From NCBI RefSeq assembly GCF_000203815.1, contig NW_004457639.1, forward strand, positions 620,001-684,000: DNA of 64,000 nucleotides, given 5' to 3'. The stretch's first letter is position 1; every line of letters starts with the position of its first letter. Both the position numbers and the translations under genes were made by a program. Below the pieces are notes generated by a model. It searched no databases, was not told the DNA's origin, and saw nothing but the letters and a program-made list of their open reading frames with translations. This stretch comes from Cavenderia fasciculata (Eukaryota > Evosea > Eumycetozoa > Acytosteliales > Cavenderiaceae). Positions 56,847 to 64,000 of the stretch are shown in pieces.

Positions 56847-59800
56847 TTAAAATGCTTGAGGACAAGATGTAAAATCATAATATTTAACAATTCCATCATT
56901 AAAACCAGCAAGAATTGATTCATCGTCAACTTCCAAACATGATAATCCATTTTTAAATGAATCCAATATACATGATGATTTAAACCATCCGGAACCTGTA
57001 ATATATTTGTTGTTGCCATTACTGTTATTATTATTATTATTATTGTCAACATGTCCATTACCGTTACCATTACTATTATTACTAGAATTATTATTATTAT
57101 TTAGATTATTGGTTGTCCAAATTTGAATACAAGTATCATCAGATGTAACCATTTTTTGATTTGAAACTATTTTTAGAGATCTTAATTGTTTTTTATGAGC
57201 AGATACGATATTTTGAACTGGTTGGATTGGTTGTCGGATATCCCATACTTTGATTGATTTGTCGTGTGATCCAGTGACGATATTGTGGTCGCCTAAAAAG
57301 TCAAAACAACTGACTGCTGCAGAATGCCCTGCAAACGTGAGGACTGGCTGCTGCTGACTTTCTTGACGGAGTGTATTGATGTCCCAAAGCTTGAGTGTTT
57401 TATCACCGGCTGTGAAGAGTTGGGGGTGTTGACCAAGCCTACAAACATTGATTTTCGAACGACCTGTTTCCAAAAGAAAGAGTCGTTGACTCGTTTCTTC
57501 ATTCCAAAGTTGTAGTCGGTTGGCTTCCCACACATAAATATGTTCACGGTGAAAGATATAGCCATCGGCCAGATAAACAAATCGGACCTGTGGAATCGAC
57601 TCCATCGTCACCATGTTGAGGTGTACGACCAATCCATTGCTGCTGCCAATACGAAGACGACCGGTCGATGAGAGACAATAGGGGAATATCTCGGTTGAGA
57701 GTTTTGAATTATTGTCACTTTCAAAAGACACGACACTCGATGTAAAGTTGTCCAACACCTTTATACATTGTTTGGTACCGAGGTTCCAAACGCGCAGTTC
57801 CTTGTCTCTACTAGACGTCACTGCATTCTCCATACCAAATTGTAAACTTGTAATCTTTTTATCGTGACCTTGAAGAAAACTAATTCTAGATTTCCCTCTT
57901 TTCCAATTATTCTCTATCGTCTCTTGTGAAATAAATAATTTTCTCCAATTTTCCATTATTCCATTATTTTGATTAAGGTTATTATTATTTTGATTTTGAT
58001 TTTGATTTTGATTACTATTACTATTATTATTATTATTATTACCATTGTTGTTATTATTTTTACATTTATCATCATGAAATAAACATGACATGTTTAATTT
58101 AAATTTACGATCAAATAAAGTTTTCCAAAGATGATCAGTTGAAGAAGTTTCTTTTAGCACTTTACAAGTCATTGAAATGCTTGCTAAATCGGCAGCCTCT
58201 AAAAACCCAAATACATATTGAATGATTTCCTCGGGCAACATATCGAAAATGGTATTACTATTTAAATAATTTAACCTTGGTGATTTTTGTGCATGCATAT
58301 TGATATGAACTCTCTTTGCTGAATTGGATACCAATAATAAAAATGGTCTACTTTTAAATGATAATGGTAATATTGAATTTCTCATATAACAAAAAGATTG
58401 AGAAGGTGAAGCAATTAAAAGTTTTGAATCATAGTCATCAAACTTTCTTTTCTTTTCCATCATTGTTGCTTTTTCTTTTGGTAAATTTCTTAAAAATAAA
58501 TGTATATTAATATAAAAATGATTATAACTATTTTGTTTGTTTCTATTTTTTGTTTGTTTCTAATTTTTTTCTACATACATAACACTTTTATAAAATTCTT
58601 CTTTTCTTTCTTCTGTTGGTTCTTTATCAATCTCTTGAATTGCCATTTTAGAGAAATAATCTAATATTTCATCTGCATCTTTAAATTGATCATAATGTGG
58701 ATGATAATCTGAATCCAATTTTTCCATTTGATTCTTCATTGAATTAAATGTAAATACTAATTTTTCTGATAATGATAATAATAACTAAAAGGAAAAAAGA
58801 AAAAGAAATCAATCAATTAATATATATATATGTATATAAAAATTTATCTCCCTCGCTCTCTCTCTTTACCTTTTTTTTACAAATTTGTTGATTTTTAATA
58901 TAAATCATTTTAAAATGAAATAAATAACGAACAGACCAACCCTTTTCCAAAGGGACAATGAAATAACCAGTTGGTTCAAACCAAATATCAAAGTTTTGAT
59001 TTTGATGTTCGATTGATTTGATGCCAATAAAACTAATGTTGGATGGTAGTGAGAGTTTTTGTTTGAGTACATAGTTTTTAACTTCTTCGCCGGGTGCTAG
59101 AACCGTTCTAAATGTCATGGCCATGATGCTTGATTTCTCGTCAATCTCTTTGATAAACTCGCATCGATAGGTCCAAGTGTCGATAAGGGGTGTGTTGCAT
59201 CCAACGATAAACGACTCTATCTGCTCGAGTGGTGCATCGACATTAAAGAATCCAGACGCGATGAAATCGACCACACCGTATTGCTCGGTACCGCCAACCC
59301 GCGCATTCAAGTGTCTGTTGAACGCACTGTCCACCTTGAAATCGCTTACATCTCTATAATAAAACTCTGCCTCGCTTTGCCGACGAAAGAGTGTCCATCC
59401 ACTATTGAACGTGTCGACACTGCCAATCGTGTCGCTCACCTGTTTGAATATCTCACCTTCGAGATAGGGTGATCGTTCCTCAGACCGATTCTCCAAAACG
59501 TATTTCTTGAGGTTGGGTATCTTGTAGAGACAATGAAATGCAGTGTCTTTGTACAGTTTTCTAAGATGCTCCAATCGGTCCTGTTGCACATACGGCAACA
59601 AATTGTCATCGTCTATTTGAGAGATAAACAACACCCGACATCTCTGTGGTCCGATCGACTCTACAATCCAACCACTCGACCTCAGTTCCGAAAAGAATGC
59701 AGCTCCATCTAGATTCTTGATCATCTGTTCTGCGCCCTGATGATGGATACTCTGAAATAAATTCCAATATCGATTATTCTTCTTGTCTATATAACTCGTT

Positions 59801-60216
59801 CTAAACAAACAATAGTATCTAGGTGTCCCTCCCAACGGCGATCCAAACCCCATACAATTGATATGATTCACTGAATCCATTTCCTCTATTATCTTTGACT
59901 ATATAAAATTTAAAGAGGATTAATCATTTTAATTTAATTAAATTAAAGTTTCCTTTCCTTTCCTTACTTTGAAACAAAAATTATCCCAAATTTCTTGATT
60001 TTCTGGATTATATAAAACATTCCAAACTTGTTCGGCCGAACAATCAATCTCTCCACACGATTTGAAATGAATCAAGTCTTTGTCAATCTGAGCCGAATAG
60101 GTTTGACAGTTGTTTTCGTCAGACACTAGCTCCCAAGCTGTTTTGGTGTTTTGATAGATGCCATGGACTTCATAAAGCATAGTCCTTGCTACATCCAAAC
60201 CATCAACATATTGCAT
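56847..60216 (-). CDS. START-domain plus F-box/WD40 protein (one gene or two)
   Basis: Exons 60216-59968 and 59898-58870 encode a START lipid-binding domain region (YVDGLDVARTMLYEVHGIYQ, CGEIDCSAEQVWNVLYNPEN, MGFGSPLGGTPRYYCLF), with a second START-like half. Exon 58784-58579 adds a helical segment. A canonical GTATGT donor at 58578 and an AAG acceptor at 58489 join it, in phase, to an F-box (FDMLPEEIIQYVFGFLEAAD, then LWKTLF) and WD repeats (FLQGHDKKITSLQFG, TFAGHSAAVSCFDFLGDHNI, SHDKSIKVWDIRQP). The joined frame is 1041 residues. If the donor is not used, the START gene ends at 58560 and an F-box/WD40 gene of 538 residues starts at 58463, only 97 bp later. The F-box implies SCF recruitment; the lipid ligand is unknown. 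Confidence 0.65.
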
Positions 60217-61593
60217 TGAATATATTTATATAAAAAAAAAAAAAAATCTAATATATACAAAAAAAAGAAAAAGAAGAATCTCTATTTGCACAATGATATG
60301 TAGAGAAAAGAGAGTACTAATATATAATAGCTTTGAGTTTACATATAAAATAATAGATTATACATATATTTATAAATATATATATATATAATGTAGAAAG
60401 GTTGTGATATGTGATAATAAATAAATAAATAAATAAATAAATAGATTATATTGATAAAAATCGATTTTATTGCAATGAGTGAAGAATGCAAGTATTAATA
60501 AACTAGTACTAGTTTTTTTTTTTTTTTTAATTTTTTTGTTAATTAAAACTTGACCAAACAAAAGATCTTCATACATACCTTTGAATAAACCGTTGCAACC
60601 AACCAACTTCTATATGTCTCTGCTCTGTATGTGAATAACGAAGTAATATATATATAAATATATATGTGTGATAGTATGTGAACACGTGTACACAACAATA
60701 AATTAATTAAATGAACGAAACACTCGAGAAAATAATACTATATTTAATAAATAATAAATATTGGTTGACAAACAAATATCAAGATAGAACCAACCAAAAA
60801 GTGAAGTGGTGCTGGTAGGTGGTAAATAGAAGGATCAAGTTAGATCGACAATCCACACAATTCAATTGTAACTACTTTGTTTGTTGTTGTCTCTTTGTCT
60901 TTGTACGCGTACGGGATCTTTCTCTTTCGCTCTCTCGGTCTCGCTCTATCCACACCCGCAGAGGGTATCAAGTTGATGGTTTCTTGGTTGGCAGACAACT
61001 TCCCAACAACAAGAGCCTGTCCCTGATGATGGTCAACCACTCACTCACACTCTCACAATTTGTTCTTATTAATAGTACTACACAACAACTTATCGTTGGG
61101 GCAAGCACCACCAAAACTTCGACGCCGTTCAAAAGCTGAGGAGATTAGAGATACAAACAAAGGACAGGAGCTAATTATTATTTTCTTTCAATTCTCTTCT
61201 CTACTTTCTACTTTTTTACAGAACAACTATTTGATAATTAAAGGGGCGCATGTCTAATTTGGTAGTTTTTAGCAGGAATCATAATTCGTCATCAGCCGAT
61301 CAAATCTAGTTTACTGCAAATATTTGTGGTGTAGATGGTGCGACAGAGGCGCTCTGTCAGTGGAGCGGGTGACAATCTGCAAAAACGCCCTTTCGTCCTG
61401 TGGTTTTTGCGCAACGGGGAGACGGCTTTCGATGAACGAATTTGTTCTTCTCTCTCGATTCTTTCATCAGATCCTCAGTCGATAGAGAAAGAGCGAAACA
61501 CGAAGTGTCATAAATTGAATTGAGCTGCGTACGGTTTTGGATATTTTATTTAATAAATTATTCTTTCTTGAAAGGGGGAGGGACCGGGCCTTA
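60217..61593. other. 1.4 kb spacer with unexplained mixed-composition block
   Basis: The 5' side (60217-60780) is A/T-rich with TATA and AAAT microsatellites (near 60370-60390 and 60418-60442). From 60800 to 61540 composition is near-balanced without a convincing ORF. It holds two adjacent small hairpins: GACAG...CTGTC (61342-61358) and GCAAAAAC...GTTTTTGC (61379-61410). It may hold a non-coding RNA or the START gene's leader and promoter. Confidence 0.4.
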
Positions 61594-62707
61594 TTAAGAA
61601 GACGACGAGACGGAAGAGCTTGCTTCTTTGATTCTAGTCAAAAATTGGTCAATTCTATTCATATACACCTCTGGGTGTTGACGGAGATGAAGTACGTGTG
61701 GAGAGTCTTCAAAACATTGTTCTATTAATATATCTTGGTGATTCTTGTGATTGTTACGGAATATCTTTAAGAATTCAGTTACCTGATCATATTTTACTAA
61801 TTTATCATTCTTTGAGTAAAATACTAAATGTTGCCATTTATTCTAAAAAGAAAAGAGAATTGGATATTATATTAATACAAGGTTAAATTAATTAATTTCA
61901 TTTCATTTCATACCTTTGAATGAGTTATATGATCTCTATAAGAGATCATAAAGTTACGCATAGCAATATAGATGATTGGAACAATGAAAATAGCTAAAAA
62001 GGCGGAAAAGAGAGCGCCTGCTGATACCTTGGAAGCTTCGATGGCCGATTTAAGAGAGAGGGTTGGAAGACTATCCAAAACCGATCCCTTTACATAACGA
62101 TGAAGGTATTTATAGTCCTTGTGTTCCATCAACAATTCGAGTGTATAGAAATAATAGAAACCTCCTCCATTGGAGAAAGCATGGATAATCAAAGATTGAC
62201 AATTTGGATTACTATTCAAATATTCTTTGATTTGATCCATCATTTTCTTACATTTACTTCTTGCTGGTGTTATAAATCTTTAAAAAATAATTATCTTAAT
62301 TAGTATCATGATAGCACTATATATATATTGATTGTTGTTGTTTTGTTGTATTTACGTTTCAGAAGTTGTTGGACAATATGCAAATGTATTATAACCTTTT
62401 TCATTCCATTTTAATGCATATCTAAATTAATTGATTCGATAGTGATAGGTAAGAGTGGTGGGTAGAAAGTAAGGTATAAGGAAGGATAAAAAGGTTAGTG
62501 GTTTAATTATGTTGTATCGGGAACAAAGTTGCAATGATTTTACTTTTGAAGATGAGGCATTTGACTGCCCATCCAACCGTAGAGTAATACAATTGGTCTT
62601 GATGATTCATCATTTGAAACAGCAGTACGGTTATCTAATTGAGGAATGGGTGATCCGACAGTAGCGGGTGTAAATTTAAGTAATGAATTTGCTTTAACAA
62701 TACTCAT
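61594..62707 (-). CDS. tmem53: TMEM53 / DUF829 family protein
   Basis: Exons 62707-62544, 62421-62356, 62277-61914 and 61842-61594 join in phase to 280 residues, the normal family size. It has an alpha/beta-hydrolase-like layout: RPIVLLYGWMGSQMPHLQKY near the start, then SLIIHAFSNGGGFYYFYTL (the HxFSNGG nucleophile-elbow-like motif), GSVLDSLPTLSLKSAI, a hydrophobic segment (AFLAIFIVPIIYIAM), and HLVFYSKNDKLVKYDQVTEF near the end. Animal TMEM53 is a nuclear-envelope protein affecting BMP signalling; the role in amoebae is unknown. A TTTGTTTGCAG acceptor 15-20 bp upstream of the ATG suggests a 5' UTR intron. Confidence 0.85.
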
Positions 62708-63314
62708 TTTTTTTATAGATGCTGCAAACAAAAAGAAAGAAAGGAAAGATATGTTTATATATTTATATTTAAATGTAAACTCAATGATTGATGTCTATAT
62801 AACTCTCTTTCTTTCTTTCTTTCTTTTTAAAATAGAATTGTTTGTAAATTTAAATAAATTAAACAAAACCATTAAAAATATAGAAACAGTGTGTTTGGGA
62901 CAAAACACGTAACCCTTTAACCAAAATAAGTAAGCAATGATCCAATTTCCTTTCGTTTTTGGTAATTTCATTGCAGTTGCATGTTTTTTATGGTTTTTTG
63001 TTTTTTTTTCAAACCTATCCTTATTTTTATTCATCAACCAACATCACTATGATGAACTGGTTGATCGTCTTTGAATTGGAAGGGTGGGAATAATTCCCCC
63101 TAGGGGTTCCAACCAAATTATAATATCATCATCATTCATGTACATAATAATAATAAAATCCATCCAAATATTTAAGTTGTTTAATTTATTTATTTATTTA
63201 TTATCTGTGACTTATCTAGTCATTTATTAGATAGGGTTAGTCGGTCTGGTATGTTGTAGCTATAATTCACACACCAATAATTATAATGGGTGCATTTAGG
63301 GGTTGAGATATATT
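62708..63314. other. Spacer between TMEM53 and the right-edge gene
   Basis: A/T-rich with a TTTC repeat near 62805-62825 and ATTT repeats near 63184-63202. It holds the TMEM53 leader/promoter and the 3' flank of the edge gene. No gene is supported. Confidence 0.4.
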
Positions 63315-64000
63315 TTAATAGGGAGAGTTGGAAGATGAGGAATTGGTACTATTATTTACAAAGTATGCTTTTGGGAGCGATGAGGGGATATAGTGGTATT
63401 GAGGGAGTGAGGGGGGCGGAAGGAAGATGGATTGGTTGGCTGTACCATTTTCATTGTGGATGATAAAGGCCGAGGAGGATGCGCCGCTCTCGCCGTTGAT
63501 GGTCATGGGTGGTGTCTGGCCATTGTAGCCACCTGCCATATGGGATCGAGCGTTGGCGCCGCCGCCACCACCGCCAGTCTTCATCTTGCGCAATCTAAAC
63601 ATCATGAGGATGGAAGGGAGGATTTCAGTGACGATAAAATAGACGAGCTCAAATTCCCAACACCAATCAAATGTTGAAGTACCCGCTTGCTGGGGATCGT
63701 TGAATGACAACTTGATACCGTACAGTGTGACAACTGCGCGAACGCCAAAACAAATGGTACACACACATCCAACGATAGCTGCACGTATAGCTTCGGGAGG
63801 TGGGCCACGCGAGTTGGCAATCAACGCCGATGTGGTCGTGCGAGACGATGCGCTGGTTGCAAGACCAGTGACCTTTCTGAACGATCGATAAAAGAGTATG
63901 CCAAAGAGGAGGAAACCAAGTCCGGCCAACAAAAACAACGTCGACAATACAGACTCGCATATCTGGTTCATTCGAACGTGTCGGTCGGTCGAGTCGGCCC
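63315..64000 (-). CDS. Multi-TM protein, TOM1/TOM3 or GPR137-like (partial)
   Basis: The frame is open from the right edge of the window, so the N-terminus is missing; the Met at 63971 is probably internal. Visible TMs: VLSTLFLLAGLGFLLFGILF, AIVGCVCTICFGVRAVVTLY, and WEFELVYFIVTEILPSILMM. The order 'small-residue TM, loop with basic FRKV, TM, then E...Y.....E.LPS..M' matches the C-terminal half of the THH1/TOM1/TOM3 and GPR137 group, lysosome or tonoplast seven-TM proteins. The cytosolic tail is Gly-, Pro- and Ser-rich and ends at 63315. This part of the sequence is richer in G+C than the neighbours. Confidence 0.6.
   Translation of the reverse strand, partial: ADSTDRHVRMNQICESVLSTLFLLAGLGFLLFGILFYRSFRKVTGLATSASSRTTTSALIANSRGPPPEAIRAAIVGCVCTICFGVRAVVTLYGIKLSFNDPQQAGTSTFDWCWEFELVYFIVTEILPSILMMFRLRKMKTGGGGGGANARSHMAGGYNGQTPPMTINGESGASSSAFIIHNENGTANQSIFLPPPSLPQYHYIPSSLPKAYFVNNSTNSSSSNSPY

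Noticed and set aside
61240-61320. tRNA-like signals, including GATCAAATC resembling a B box and a CAT anticodon-like triplet
   Set aside because: No acceptor stem, no T-stem pairing and a poor anticodon arm; chance match.

Overview
The window reads as nuclear DNA of a dictyostelid social amoeba (Amoebozoa). Non-coding DNA is very A/T-rich. Introns are short (mostly 65-135 bp), with GTAAGT or GTATGT donors and TAG acceptors. Proteins carry long runs of Asn, Gln, Ser and Thr. Gene families are typical of the group: an Lvs-type BEACH protein, secreted Cys-rich repeat proteins with Ser/Thr stalks, F-box/leucine-rich proteins and ankyrin proteins. Retroelement debris lies beside tRNA genes. Several exons are less A/T-rich than in D. 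discoideum, so another dictyostelid is likely; the species cannot be named from the sequence alone.

Layout. 0.5-6.5 kb: mitochondrial ribosomal protein mL46 (-), a tweety-like five-TM membrane protein (+), a secreted alpha-amylase (-). 6.8-12.2 kb: an F-box/LRR protein (+), a decayed CHAT-domain gene (-) next to tRNA-Gly, an unassigned relic, and an ankyrin protein (-). 12.6-14.7 kb: a mosaic of repeats, LINE (TRE-like) fragments, tRNA-Pro and copied gene leaders. 14.8-18.7 kb: a secreted Cys-rich/Thr-rich protein (-) and a probable PA28-type proteasome activator (-). 18.7-23.9 kb: a 5.3 kb gene-free stretch ahead of a MEF2-type MADS-box gene (+). 25.9-39.3 kb: a secreted type I membrane protein (+) and a ten-exon, 3540-residue BEACH/WD40 gene (+). 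39.4-47.6 kb: glyoxalase I (-), tRNA-Glu with a GC-rich island, a 250 bp inverted-repeat element, a three-copy family of unknown function (relic, pseudogene, intact gene), VPS45 (+), then a second repeat/tRNA-Pro block. 47.6-64 kb: COG4 (+), a PWWP-domain protein (-), dynactin p62 (+), a CHRAC/POLE4-type histone-fold protein (-), a START plus F-box/WD40 locus that can be read as one gene (-), TMEM53 (-) and a partial TOM1/GPR137-like membrane protein (-).

No operon-like or defence-type system is visible. Several genes serve membrane traffic and cytoskeleton (Lvs, VPS45, COG4, dynactin p62) but are separately promoted housekeeping genes. The most unusual items are: (1) a phase-consistent intron that would fuse a START lipid-binding protein to an F-box/WD40 protein; (2) the inverted-repeat element lodged against the oldest copy of a three-copy unknown family; (3) two tRNA-Pro loci about 34 kb apart that share repeats and flanks, one of them also carrying copied pieces of the cog4 start and the gloA leader; and (4) a GC-rich, non-coding island beside tRNA-Glu. 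Exon joins were inferred by eye from splice signals and reading phase and are not backed by transcripts.
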